Under the pieces are notes generated by a model, which did not search any database, was not told where the DNA came from, and worked only from the letters and a program-made list of their open reading frames with translations. DNA of 64,000 bases from Gnetum montanum (lineage: Eukaryota > Streptophyta > Gnetopsida > Gnetales > Gnetaceae), in assembly GCA_015680685.1 (NCBI GenBank), contig MNCI01029688.1, positions 423,229 through 487,228 on the forward strand, written 5' to 3'. Made by a program: the position numbers and the translations under genes. Shown here in pieces: positions 11,411-23,197 of the stretch (its first letter is position 1; each line of letters opens with the position of its first letter).

Positions 11411-12398
11411 AATAGATTTGTAGGTCAAGATAGGCTTACAAGCTAAAGACAATAACTAATGGAAAATTTATATGTAGAAAATCTTATTAAAGAAGTTAAG
11501 CAAAGGCTCTCCTTCTAGCACCTAAAAAAATCAATGCTAAAGATCCAAAAATTTCAGTGTAGAATAGTTTTACTCATGGATCCACCAGCCCCATGAAAAG
11601 GATCTAGAGCACTATGGATGATCTTGTTGATCACCCAAGGACTTAGAGATCTATTATCAAAATGTAAAATAATAATTAAAAACATATGCAATGGCAATTT
11701 AAATTCTAGATATAAGAGTAGAGAAATGGGAAACAAATGTAGTAAAACACAAAAAACTACAAACTTGTATTAAAAATGCTAAAAAATTCATATAGAAACA
11801 AAAATTTAGAGAATACATGTTGAGAGCTTTAGATAAATAAGAGATCAAATAGAATGCTTGAAATTCAATGTAGAAAAAAGAATGTATTTTACAATTAGAT
11901 CTTCTTTCAAATATCTTGTACAAACTACTCTTCAAATTTTTCTCACCATTGGTTTTCTTTACTATGTTGATCTACGTTGAGGAAGAAATGATTGTGGGCT
12001 CTTAGAGATCTGTACTACTCTGAAAGTCTCAAGTTCATATAAAATTCATTTCAATGAAGTGAATTTGGATTTAAATAGGCTATAGGGTTCATGAGTTTTT
12101 ATTGATTAATTATGCCATGATTCTTACCAAATTTTTAACAAACTTTACAACTATTTTGGATGCTTTCTTACTAGCATGTGAGTAGTTTTTGCTAATTCCT
12201 TACCCTACATGCTCCAAAGCATTTGAGACTAAGATTCCTAACATGTGGGCTTAAAGCCAAAATTCCACATGTTATTTCTATAGGTTTCCCAACTTGTGGA
12301 ATTGCAATGCTAAGTGTTTGAGGTGAAAATACCATATTTTAGAGCTTGTGATGCATTTTCGACCCACATAAGCTAGATTATTTGGAATTTAAGCTTAT
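11411..12398. other. Flank between elements A and B, no gene seen
   Basis: AT-rich sequence with no recognisable coding region. It ends at the insertion point of element B; the last five bases CTTAT (12394-12398) would be one copy of B's target duplication, whose partner lies beyond the window. Confidence 0.5.
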
Positions 12399-13594
12399 TG
12401 AAACACCACCAAATTTGCATGTTGAAATATGTGTAATCATATCCCATGAAATCCAAGGTAATGCTTTCTTATAAATGTTAAGGTTGTAACCCATAAAGGG
12501 GAAATCTCACATGTTTCATACTTTTGGGATTGATAAATGATTCATAAGTGACCAAAGCCTCCTTCCCAAGTGAAAAAGTTAGCTAGTATCTATATTTAGG
12601 ATTGGGATAGCCAAAAATGCCTTTTGGAAAGCCAAAAATGGACATTTGATGGGTTTTATGCGGGGTATACTTTTCTCTACACTCATGCATCCCCTACAAG
12701 ATGTAACCCAACTAGGAGACTTCCAGGCTAGCATGGAGGAATGTAAGGGGGCTAGAACTCACCTATGCCTAGCATGTAAAGGGGAGTGACCCAGCCTAGA
12801 GGGGTTAACCTTCATCCATACTATTGAAGTGTCATCCCCTCTCAATGTTGAAACTCTTCTTTCACAACCCCCCCCCCCCCAGGAGAGAGGGGATCAAATA
12901 GTGTGAAGGGGCTAGATAGCTAGGATGCATGAGGTTGAATCTCACGTATCCCCCTTGAATATGGTAGCTAATTTTCAACAATTTAGAATTCAATTTTCAT
13001 CTAATCAATTAGCAATTTCATAACTAATTTTTAGCCAATCATGTTAGTCATTCACAACTAATTTGTAGCCAATCATGTCAGCCATTTGTAGTTTGAATCA
13101 TGATAGTAACCCTATAAAAACCACAACTTGGAACCATGTCAAGGTTCCACACTTTGGCATTTCAAATCCCTTGGCATTTTTGCATCGAAGAGCTCTTAAT
13201 TCCTTGGAAAAAATGTAGCTCCTTCGTACCTAGTAGCATGAAGCCCCTACAACTAGTTATCCCCTATTACTCCCCTCTTTTAGATTTGTGATTTTTGGAT
13301 GTCAATGTTTTCATCCTAGGATCATCAAATCCTAAAGTGATGCACTTTGCACATCCCAATCCTTCACATTTTGATAACCTCCAACATCAAATAATGTTAT
13401 AGATCTAAGAAGGAAATAAATGAGGTTTGATAGCATTAGAAGTGGTAAAGATACTAGATCATGGAGTTTATTGTGCCTTTAATGGACTTTAAACCCCTAC
13501 CTAAGTGAACCCCCCCTTCGTCCCTCCCTTATTGGGAACCAATTTTGTCCACATCTTTGAACTCATTCTTTTTTTATTTAATAAAGGTTATGAT
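12399..13594 (+). repeat. Element B 5' LTR, first part
   Basis: Starts TGAAACACCACC. The first 430 bases match the start of the 3' LTR at 63567-64000 (CCCATGAAATCCAAGGTAAT, GGTTGTAACC.ATAAAGGG, TTAATGGGTTTTATG-like). A C10 tract is at 12870-12880. Interrupted at 13594 by element C; ATGAT (13590-13594) is duplicated at 39332-39336. Confidence 0.85.
13590..13594. repeat. Target-site duplication of element C, left copy (ATGAT)
   Basis: ATGAT directly precedes TGAAAC of the left LTR and recurs at 39332-39336 right after the right LTR; joining the two restores a continuous B LTR. Confidence 0.9.
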
Positions 13595-15963
13595 TGAAAC
13601 ACCATCAATTTTGGGACTCATGATTCAGCACAGTCCCGAAAATTGGGAAAGAATCTCTACAAGCACGGTGTCACACTAGACCGTGTAGACAACATGACTC
13701 CTTAGAAGTCCTAATGCTTGCAAAGTCACTTCCAAGCTTTCCTTCCACCCTCTATAGCATAGTTAATGCAGCACCCAGCAATGAGGCTAGTTTGCATGAA
13801 AGAGGCACTAGGGGTAGACCGTACAATTTGGAAAATTTTCTATCTCCCATGCTGACAAGCTTGCTACACTCTCTAGCTTGCCCAGCCTAACACATGACCT
13901 AGTTGACGATCTACCTAGGAACCATGCTAGGAGTTGTCAAAGGTGTTTAGGATGGACTAAACAGTTTGGAAAATTTTCTAATGGTGGAACTTGCTATGCT
14001 ACACTATGCTGCATAGCGTAGCAGGCAATGTGGTGACCAATCAGATGCACCAAAGATACAATTGACAATGATTTAGCCCTCTAGGATACCTGCCTTACTT
14101 CATCCTTGAAGCATGATTAGCATGAAATAGGAGAATGTGGAAAATTTCATCAAAAATCATCTCCATTTGAGTGCTATGTTGTGCTATACTACACAACATA
14201 GCACAGCGTAGCAAGGTTCTAGTGGGACGATACTTCTACTCAAATTGTTTTGACAAAGTAAAAAAATATGTCCATGCCTTAACCATAAAAAATGCTTGTT
14301 CTATTGACACTCTAGGACATGATTGACATTCCATGACAAAAAATTTGCAAAGTGAGCCAAAATTTATGCCAAACTAGGTGCTACATTGTGCTATGCTACA
14401 CAGTGTAGCACAGCCTAGCAGGGTCAGAATGCATGAAGGTCCTCCTCCAAGTTTCTCTAGCAAAAGGGTTTACACTTGGCCATTCTCAGACCTCCAAGAC
14501 TAACTATCCTACTTTGACCAATTAAAGTCTCTTGATAAAGCATTGTATATTAAGCAAGAATTCATGTAACACTGGTTGCTACGTTGTGCTACGCTACACA
14601 GCATAGCATAGTGTAGTGGGGACATCTAGGTTAAAAATGTCCCAGGGATGAAACCAGGGACTCTTAGTTTCTTCAAAATAAAAGGTGCAATGGTTTTTTG
14701 TTGAGATATCTTTCCTAGATAGGCCTCATAGAGGTATTTTCAATTTTTAGGCAAGATTTGTCTCAAAACTAGCTATTACGCTATGCAGCATAGCACAACG
14801 TAGCATGTGGGCATTCACGCTACTCCACTACGCTAAGTAGTGTAACACTTGAAAAGATGCATCAGGACGTCTCCAGTAGCTCCAAAACTCAATTGGCCAT
14901 GTTCACTTCTATTCCAAAATCTCCTCAATAGATAAGATTAGTAGTTTGCTTTGTTTTGCACCCCTCTATTAATTCCTAAATTTGTCCCTACACTTGACCC
15001 TACTCACAAGAGGAGGGAAGACATAGTCCTACAGCATGGACTCCACTTTGCATTTGTTAGCAGTTTTTGTAAAAACATAGTAGTTCCCTAGATTTTGGCA
15101 CATGGAGTTTGAATGGTATGGTCACAACTCTGTAGGTTTCACTTCTAGTGTTGTCCCCACTCAATGTAACACTGTAGCATAGCACATCAGCATAACACTG
15201 TAGTGTAGCACTACGTTACAACATGACACATCTACATTTTCACCCTGTGGGACCCAGGACACATGGTGTGCAAACCACATCTTTCTCCTACTATTAGCTC
15301 TATAAATACCCTAGCAAAAAAAGTTCAAGGGGTTGGCTTTTTGGAATTACCTTTCTTGCGGTCAGCTTTTTAATTTGGCTTTCTTGCGATTGACTTCTAG
15401 AGATTAGCATTTTAGCAATTGGATTTCTAGTGATTGGCCTTGGTGAGGAGATTGGCAAGTAGAAGTTTGATGAATAGTAAATATTTGTAGCAACACCTCC
15501 TAGATTTCTCCTCAACCCAGTGTAATAGCCTATCCGTTCCATTATTAGCTGTGCTTATCCAACACTGCACATCAACTATACACATTCTTTAGCTAAACAA
15601 AATTCCAATCCCCCAATTTTAGGGTAGTGCCTCCTCTCACTTAAGCTCATTTTATTTCATTATAGCATATATTTTGCATCATTGTGCATTCGGTTCACGT
15701 TTACTACTTAGTTACACATTCTGCTACACTTTTACTATTCTGTGTACCACAATGTTATTCACCTCAATCTCCATGCATAATATTTTAAAACCATTATTCA
15801 TGAAATATTATTGTACACCATGTAAGTTCCTATCTAATCGACCAAACTATTTAGGGCACTCCATTTCTGTTTTCTCTAGCATGGCCCTTGCATGGATCTA
15901 GGGTTAGGTTGTATGCTCGATAACCTCTTAGTGCTCCAACCACCGATGTTTCTAGACATTACA
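13595..15963 (+). repeat. Element C 5' LTR (2369 bp)
   Basis: Aligns along its whole length with 36922-39331. Contains five to six blocks spaced about 200 bp (near 13990, 14170, 14380, 14576, 14770, 14817) each with a near-palindrome of the type GCTACRCTACACAGCRTAGC. Ends GACATTACA. TCTATAAATA near 15299 is a TATA-like box; a short repeat CTTTCTTGCG..TTGGCTTT follows. Confidence 0.9.
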
Positions 15964-15968
15964 GTTTT

Positions 15969-15987
15969 TGGTGCTAGAAGAAGGGCC
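15969..15987 (+). promoter_or_regulatory. Primer-binding site of element C
   Basis: TGGTGCTAGAAGAAGGGCC, five bases after the LTR. Element B has TGGCACTAGGAGGACC at the same place. Starts TGG as required to pair with a tRNA CCA end; I do not assign the tRNA. Confidence 0.75.
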
Positions 15988-16008
15988 TCTCTATGCCCTT
16001 TCTGTGTG

Positions 16009-16017
16009 TCACAGGTA
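16009..16017 (+). promoter_or_regulatory. Candidate leader splice donor in element C
   Basis: The leader just after the PBS reads CACAG|GTAAGCC, a near-perfect plant 5' splice site. Candidate acceptors each followed shortly by an ATG are at 16732 (gag), 34267 (RT) and 36136 (3' tail). Splicing is inferred, not shown. Confidence 0.5.
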
Positions 16018-16159
16018 AGCCTGTATGTTGTCTGTACTCTATCACTAGTGACCTACTAGGGTAGATGTGACACCCCTATGATTGTCTACACACTGGATGA
16101 TGTAGATCAGTCGCCACAATGGTTTCTCTAGAACCCTACAGGTAGAAAGCACAAAACAA

Positions 16160-16665
16160 TTTCTAGTGTTATGTCACCTATGTTCAGTGTAGCATGGTGT
16201 CCCTATTAGTGTAGCAAGTCCAAAACTATTAATTGTGTCACACTACTAGCATTCTATGTAGCATAGTGACCTCGCTAGCATAGCAGTTTCAAAATAGTTT
16301 ACTATGTTACGTTGACCATCTACTATGTTATGCTAGATCATTTACTCAGTCTACTGCATTATGCTACCAACATTTTCTGTAGCATAGTAACTCTACCAAC
16401 ACAGTGGTTCTTTAATTATCTACTCCATTACATTGTCCATCTACTGTGTTACACTACTTGTGTTTCATGTAGCGTAGCGACCCTATCAGTGTAGTAGTTC
16501 CTACACTATCCATTGTACTACGCTACCTATCCACTGCGTTACGCTACCTACATCCTATGCAGCATAGCAACCTTGTTAGTGTAGCACTTCCATTGTGCTA
16601 TGCTATCTATTACATGATTTTTTCCACCACGATACACTGTCCATTATGTTATGCTACTATTTGGC
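16160..16665. repeat. CGTAGC/GCTACG-type degenerate repeat, element C leader
   Basis: Repeated blocks such as CTACTGYGTTACRCTACC and GTAGCRTAGYGACCC, about 55-60 bp apart, similar to the near-palindromes of the C LTR and to 32600-33500. Confidence 0.65.
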
Positions 16666-16737
16666 ATGAAATCCTACTATTTTTCAACTATTTCTTACAT
16701 GTATCTCTCCCTTTTACGCCTCTCTCATGTAGAAAAG

Positions 16738-18752
16738 ATGAATCTAGCAACAACTTTAGTTCTCATCTCAAACTTGAAGGTGTCCTACTCTCTCCAACAC
16801 ATGATAGGTCTTGAGCAACCACCCAGCCTAGTGCTAGTATAGCAGTAGTCCCTTAGACTATAGCACAAATCACCTAAATGTTTGCCCCAAGATGAAGAGC
16901 GATACAATTTTTTGTGCACAAACATTTAGTGGAAGATACCATTGGACCATCAAGAATTTAAAGAGAAATGTAACTTTGAGTTCATCTATCGAAATGGGAT
17001 GGAGTTCATCCCTATTTCTGATACCACTATCACATTGACAAAATGTATCAATGGGTGCTAAATCAACTTACACAATTAATTAGGTTAAGAGAATGGGACA
17101 CAATATCCCATTACAATGAATCCTTTCAAGAAAGCCAAGAGGATTTAGACTCCCACTTAGATGGTGGTGGTCCAATCTATTCCCTAGTTATCCCTTCCAT
17201 CTCTATTACATGTTCACACCAGCTTCAATTTTCCACCTCTATTGCTACTGCTACAACATGGCTACAATCCAAACCCTCTTTGGTGATAGGTAGTTACCAA
17301 ATGACATCAACACATCAACAAGCAAGCCCTTCAACTGCATTTCTGGTCAGTCATCCTTTCTAGTCTCCTTCAACTTTGTACCAAACATCTATAATGTCCA
17401 AAGTACCATACATGCATACTATGCCCACCTCATAGCTGCATGTAAATTCCACTCCTATTCCTCCCTCTATAAACATTCCACTATCAGTAGTAGGTCCAAC
17501 CTTGATCGCATATTGGATAACAACAACCCCTTTTCCCACAACTCAACAGTCTTACATGCAATAATATGCGCAACTACAAAGATACCAAGTTTCACATGCA
17601 ACACAACCAAATGCAAGGTTGTGGGCTACTCCAGCCATGGGACAAATGATCATACCTAGAGTTTCACCAATGGCAATTGCTTTAGCAGAACCACCCACTA
17701 GGTTGTGGGCCTCTCAAGTGACACCACTAGTAGGGGTTGTTCAAACAATGCCCCCAATAGAAATGGCAACTGCGCTAATAGCGCCACCAATGATGGTTGC
17801 TTTGGTAGCCTAAAAACCCCCTATGACATTCCCAGGTCTAGACCAAGCTTTCCAGCTCATCCAAACCCTTACTGACAAAATCAAATGGCTTAAATTCACT
17901 AGCTCAAAAATAGTCTAGGTCATGGACTTCTATCAAGATGACCCAATTAGTCCAACTGTTCCTGTGCTAACACTGCCTCCTGGGGTGCAATTGCCCCAAT
18001 TCATGAAATAAAATGGAGAGGGTGATCCAAATGCCCACCTAGTTACGTTTAGTTCTGAATCCTTGCTACTACAGCCATGGCCTCATGCAATCATCCATGT
18101 ATTTGCCATGTCCTTGAAGGGTAAAGCCTTAGACTGGCACCATGCACTTCCCCATGTCTCAATCTCAACACTGGAAGAACTGTTAAGCTAGTTTGTGACC
18201 CAATTTAAGGATAACCTAAAGTTGAAAGTCACTTTGAATCAACTTATGAGCATTAAACCAAAGCCACTAGAGTCTGTGCAAAAGTTCATACAACAATGGA
18301 GAACTACCCTAAATGAAATTTTTGAACCAATAACCGAGGTCCATTTACTGGCCATTTTGAAAGGTGCATTAAACGATTTCATTAAGTCCAAACTATACTA
18401 CTTGGCTCCATGTTCCCTTAGTTAAGGGTTCGCTCAAACCAAGAGTATCAAAGATGCGGTGGAAGCTAGTAGAGATCTAACCTATGTAGCATATAAAAAC
18501 ACACACAAAAAGAAGGACAAGGAGAGATGCAAAGCCATGATAACCACAATGGCTACTGTAGCCCATGAAACCAACAAGGATAAACAGACAAATAAAATAG
18601 CTAAAAATCATGCCACAACCAACACAACACTCAACCCTAGTAGAACTAGCCAAGAAACTACCGCCCAAACTTCCTCAAGGCCAAATTTTGAGCGCAAGGA
18701 CCATTCAAAATATTCTCCCTTACCAATCAAGTCATATAAGCTTATAAAATAA
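16738..18752 (+). pseudogene. Element C gag
   Basis: ATG 16738 follows the acceptor-like CTCTCATGTAG by five bases. The N-terminal region (YNFLCTNI, NFEFIYRNGMEFIP) aligns with B gag (YNFICAKI, REFDLIHRSGKEYIP). The capsid part, from about 17962, reads LPPGVQLPQFMK, GDPNAHLVTF, FAMSLKGKALDWHHALP, SQFVTQFKDN, ESVQKFIQQWR and AILKGALNDFIKSKLYYLAP, a classic plant gypsy Gag. A basic Lys-rich segment (18490-18540) may bind RNA; no CCHC knuckle is seen. Frameshifts and TAG stops (for example 18217-18190 region, W or Q expected) break it. Confidence 0.8.
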
Positions 18753-19870
18753 TTACTGGGAGCTAGGTGAATTCAATATAAATGAATGTTAGAGGAGGCC
18801 CTTAAACAACATCAGAGGTACTATGAAGTCCTTCATGACCCTTTTGTGGTTATGCCTAACGATCCACCAGTACTTAAGAACTTTAGACTAGAGCACTTTT
18901 GCAATTATCATCAAGTGTGCAGGCATGACACAGATTATTCTTGGCACTAAAAGATGATATTCAATGAATGTTCAATTAGGATAAGCTAGTGTTGGAGGAG
19001 AGTAATCTTTTCTAATCCAAAAACCAATTGATGCATGTTTACAAAGACCCTTTAAATGCTAACAATGTAGGTTACACTATCAATGCCATTGGCATTGACA
19101 ACAATGTAGACTCACAACATGAACCATTCATGGTTCGTGTACCTCCCTGCAACCTTGCAATCTCAACAACAACCACTTCGCAAACCCCATTTTTCATTAA
19201 AGTCCCTTCTCAGATATCTATCTCACCTTTTGTGCTTAAGACTACATCTCCTGCTACAAGAACAACTCAAGCACCTTTCGTTATCAAGGTGCCCAAGCAT
19301 ACGACTTCCCTTGCAACCCAAGGTACAATGATAGGAACTACATCACAATGTTCCCATCCAAGGAAACGTGAAGAGTGCCTAGTAGATAAGTTGGCTAGAG
19401 AGTGCACCACATAGGGCCCTCCTAAGCCCACCCCTTTGTCGGTCATGCCCATGACTTCATCATTGAAGGCTATGGGTAACATGCAACAACTATCCTCTAA
19501 TCCAACTAAACTTGTCATTCAATCTAAACTTGCTCCTCCCCAGGATATTTGCCTTTTAGGATATATTCAAGAAGCAAAGATAAGCAAACAGCTAGAAAAT
19601 GGACAAGATTTTCTAGATGTTCTTTCACAAGTTAAACAAGCTTTGAAGCAAAATAATATAACATTAAGCTTGTATGACTTAATCATGACCTCTATGATGC
19701 AAAGTGAGGCCTTGGTTTGCATGTTTGCATCCATTCCTATTGACAAAAACATGCCGACTAAGGAGAAATCTATCCATGTGATTATGCTTCCCCCTATGGC
19801 TGAAGAACCATGACCAACCCAATTAACATATCAAGACAAGGCCATTAAGGATGATCCTGAAAAGGGTCAA

Positions 19871-20158
19871 GTGACTACCACCCCCATATTTATCATGATT
19901 TGGGTGGGCCAATACAAAATTTGCAGAGTACACATTGATGACGGGCCTGCCACTAACGTGATCCCATTTCTCATTGTTGACAAGTTGGGCCTAGTAACTT
20001 CCTACCTAAAATCATTTAATAGAGCATGTATCGTAGTCAAAGGTACCATTAACATCAAATTTATGGTGAGAGGCCAATTTCCAACTAGCGCAGAATCTAT
20101 TGTGGTGGAGGAGATTCCTAGGTTCAACTTGATCTTGGGAAGATCATGGTTAGCCTAA
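19871..20158 (+). pseudogene. Element C protease (retropepsin)
   Basis: An open frame of 95 residues carries VHIDDGPATNVIP, the catalytic D-[ST]-G region with the middle residue Asp, and ends FNLILGRSWLA, the flap-distal ILGR.WL motif. Matches B protease (VHVDDGSTTNVI ... FNLILGRPCLA). It would cleave the Gag-Pol precursor. The upstream linker 19028-19813 is Thr/Ser/Pro-rich and also largely open, so gag-pro was one frame. Confidence 0.8.
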
Positions 20159-20633
20159 TTAAGGGTAGTCTCCTCACCCTTACATCAAGAAATCCACCTA
20201 CCCTACATGGGCAGAGAAGTGTTAATCTTTGGTAATGAAACAGTCCCCTGGGCTATAAATAACATAGGCATAGAATAAGGGTCAGAGATAGAAGTCTCTA
20301 AAAACCCATCACCCATCCACAATGAAGCCCCATGTTCAACAGATGAGCTACCCAAAACTGCCAACTTAAACTAGGAAACTACTTATGTTGAGTTGCCTTT
20401 CCAAATAGCAGATGACAACATAGAGGAATATTTCCACAAAGCTTCTTGGCCATATGCTCTACCTAGCACACAACAGGTTAGGAAACAATTGCATAATTAA
20501 CGACTACCTCTAATTCACTTCTATGAATGCTTGGCTTTAATGCACTTATTTCTTTAGTTTTTCATTATGTTCACTATTTTCATTATGTCCATTGATTCCA
20601 TCATGACGGTTGTTTGCATTAATTATCTATTGC

Positions 20634-20775
20634 ATGACCTAGAATGGCCTTAAACTATCACCATGGCCCACTAAGGACTAAAACTAGCAATCGACTCTTA
20701 GAAGTTATATTGTGGTGGCTCAAACTGACCTTAAACTATCAAAATGACCCGAAATGGCCTTAAACTAGAACAAGG
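20634..20775 (+). repeat. CTTAAACTAGC minisatellite, element C, after protease
   Basis: Four to five degenerate 31-33 bp units (ATGGCCTTAAACTATCACC and variants) between the protease and the 3' end of the antisense gene. Confidence 0.75.
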
Positions 20776-20879
20776 GGCCTACAAGGGACCCAAGCACATT
20801 AATAAAATATTAACCAATGGAAATGCAATAATTGTATCACTTTTTACTCTTCATTAAATTTGAGTCCTTACAATAAGGC

Positions 20880-22129
20880 TTACAAAAAGAAATACAAAAA
20901 CAAAATAAAATCTTTTGCTGCCATGCTACAAGTCTTTTCCAGTATCCTCATCTCTTGCTCCACTAGGTCCCACACCTCTAGTTGGGCCTTGCATGAAAAA
21001 TAAAACAAAATAATGAATCGAATTACAATAAGGCTCTCATGAAGCAGACTACAATACAATAGAAAGTGGCTAACTTGAGATAGGCCTATGTCCATTTCAG
21101 GGGGTATCTTGTCCATGCCAGGCGCTAGACATTGTAGAATCTCCTCCTCAGTTAGGTTGGTCCAATCTTCCTCCCCCAGATCAACGCTTGTCGCAACTTT
21201 CCCCTTCTCCATAGCTGTCCATCTGGGTGGCCCTAGAGAAAAGGTGGCAGTAGTGGTCTCCCCAAAAGGTAAGGTCATCTCTATTTTGGGAGACATACTA
21301 ACCACTACCTATTGCATAAATTTTTCATAAGCCTTAGCAACACCGACCACATCGAGAAATAGCATATGGGTATGTAGCTCAATGGAAGCATCCCGATATT
21401 TTTGATAGTAGGCAACACGTTCCACTTTGTACATGTGCTTATCATTCTTGTTTGCTTTTCCCCATTCATACACTTTGGTATTGTAGTGCTTCCAGTCTTG
21501 GTTTTTCTAGACTAGTAGGTCCATTTGCAAGCATTGCTTAATGATCTCAAGAGTGGCCTCGTTCTTACCCCGTACGGCTAACCAATATCTTGCATAATCA
21601 ATTATAGCCATGTGCCAACTACCATTGGAAGTGTCATAGGCCAATAAAAGTTCATTTCTTGACTATAAATCCTCCAACTCAACCGCTTGGCTAGCTTTCT
21701 CCTTTTCTACCTTTTGGACCTGCTTCCAGAGGTCCTCATTGACATGCCTACACTCCCACAATGATCGTGATGAGTATAGTGCACATTTGCTCATTTTCTC
21801 ATATACATCACAAGGTACCTTGGTTACCTCTGGTGGGAGTGTATGTAGAGCATCAACCTCGACCACCTGTCTGGGGTCCCACTTAAGACGAGAAGCTATC
21901 AATCACACATGAGAAGGCATTAATCATGGGATGGTGGCAATAATGCAATAACTTAGAGAGTCCAATGATGTAATTTGAACACACCTATCTCAAGATCAAT
22001 CTACCTTAGGCAGTCGATCATGTCGTCAACCATCCCCTTCATAAACGAAAATTTGTTTGGGATCTTAGTCCATGCTTGGAGGTGGATTGAAGAAGAAGAA
22101 TCAGGAACCTTAATAGTGGTGTCCACTAT
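20880..22129 (-). pseudogene. Element C antisense gene, C-terminal part
   Basis: Minus-strand coding segments: 21663-21899 (SRLKWDPRQVVEVDALHTLP, then YEKMSKCALYSSRSLWECRH and a Lys/Glu-rich helix QKVEKEKASQAVELEDL), 21330-21660 (conceptually continuous) and 20880-21305 (acidic TEEEILQCLAPGMDKIPPEM). An intron is indicated between about 21985 (donor AG|GTGTGT) and 21900 (acceptor GATTGATAG), and another near 21070-20990. B carries the homologous segment at 45521-45745 (TWDPTQHTELDSLPKLP ... LWEIQRSNESLWEQVMALKKK). The upstream exon ends NKFSFMKGMVDDMIDCLR, matched in A. No known domain recognised. Split from its N-terminal part by element N. Confidence 0.7.
22125..22129. repeat. Target-site duplication of element N, left copy (ACTAT)
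   Basis: ACTAT precedes the LTR end TGATG and recurs exactly at 30201-30205. Confidence 0.9.
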
Positions 22130-23190
22130 TGATGTGCAGCGAAGTACCCCTACGCTCAACCATACAAATACAAGCATTTCACACACGATCTGGTCGAATT
22201 CCAAGGACTAAGTGCTTATGTGCCCTAATGGAACACTCAAGGTTAATCAATCGTTGTCTTCCCAAACTTACTTATATTGTCACAGTTGTATGGTTAAGTA
22301 ATATTGAGGCATATGATTTTTATAGATTTTATGTTTTTATGTCCTGCTACTAATAAGGGAGGAGAAAGAGAGATAACTAAGCGACTAATTTAACTTAACT
22401 ACTAATTAACTAGGATTTAACTAATCCTAACACCAATATCTGTTCTCACTTGCTGTACACATCCTGAACCAGCGAAACCCTACTAGGATTACCAAACGCT
22501 AATCATTAATGGGTTACCAAGTGTTACATGCATGCTCGAAGTGATCGTACTGTGTGTGCTAATAATAGAAATGTAAAGTGCATAAAATAAAATGAAATAA
22601 TAAAATAAAATAAATGTAAAAGAAAATAAAATAAAGGAAATTAGTAATAAAACAAATCTCAAGTGCTACAAGGATGAATCCAAGAGCTCGTCTTTATTGC
22701 CATACACAATGTATGCTTAGGTACACAATGCTTGAATAAAGATCTGTCCACACTTAGACCTCCTGCTGTAGGCACTTGGCTAGAGTTTTGCTACTTGACT
22801 CCTAAAAGACTTCCTCTTCTAAATTCTTCTCCTTCTTCTTCTTGACTTTTCCCTATTGTGTCCCTGGGCACTGTATTTATAGGCTTGGGAGGAACTACTC
22901 TAATAATTATAAAAACTGCTACTCTAATTTTAGAGAAACTGCCCCTCTAATTTTAGAGAGAAACTACCACTCTAATTTTAGAGAAGCTGCCCCTCTTAAT
23001 TTTAGAGAAAATATCACTCTAATAATTACCATTATAATAATTAGAGTAACTACTCTAATAATAACCACTCTACTAATTAGAGTAACCGCTCTAATAATTA
23101 GAGTAACTACTCTAATAATAAACACTCTAATAATTAGAGTAATCACCCTAATAATAACCACTCTAATTATTAGAGTACCCACTCTCATCA
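22130..23190 (-). repeat. Element N 3' LTR (1061 bp)
   Basis: On the minus strand begins TGATGAGAGTGGG and ends CATCA. Holds an array of palindromic units CTCTAATAATTAGAGTAAC (22890-23180), an A/T-rich AATAAAATAAAATGAAATAA zone (22580-22640) and TATTTATAGGC near 22873 as a TATA-like box. Confidence 0.9.
22890..23180. repeat. Palindromic CTCTAATAATTAGAG array in the N LTR
   Basis: More than ten copies of CTCTAATAATTAGAG or its halves separated by RTAAC/ACCA; the matching array in the other LTR is at 29970-30190. Creates open frames on both strands that are not genes. Confidence 0.8.
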
Positions 23191-23197
23191 TACCCCC
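23191..23197 (-). promoter_or_regulatory. Polypurine tract of element N
   Basis: Minus strand GTGGGGGTA abuts the 3' LTR start TGATGAG. Confidence 0.7.
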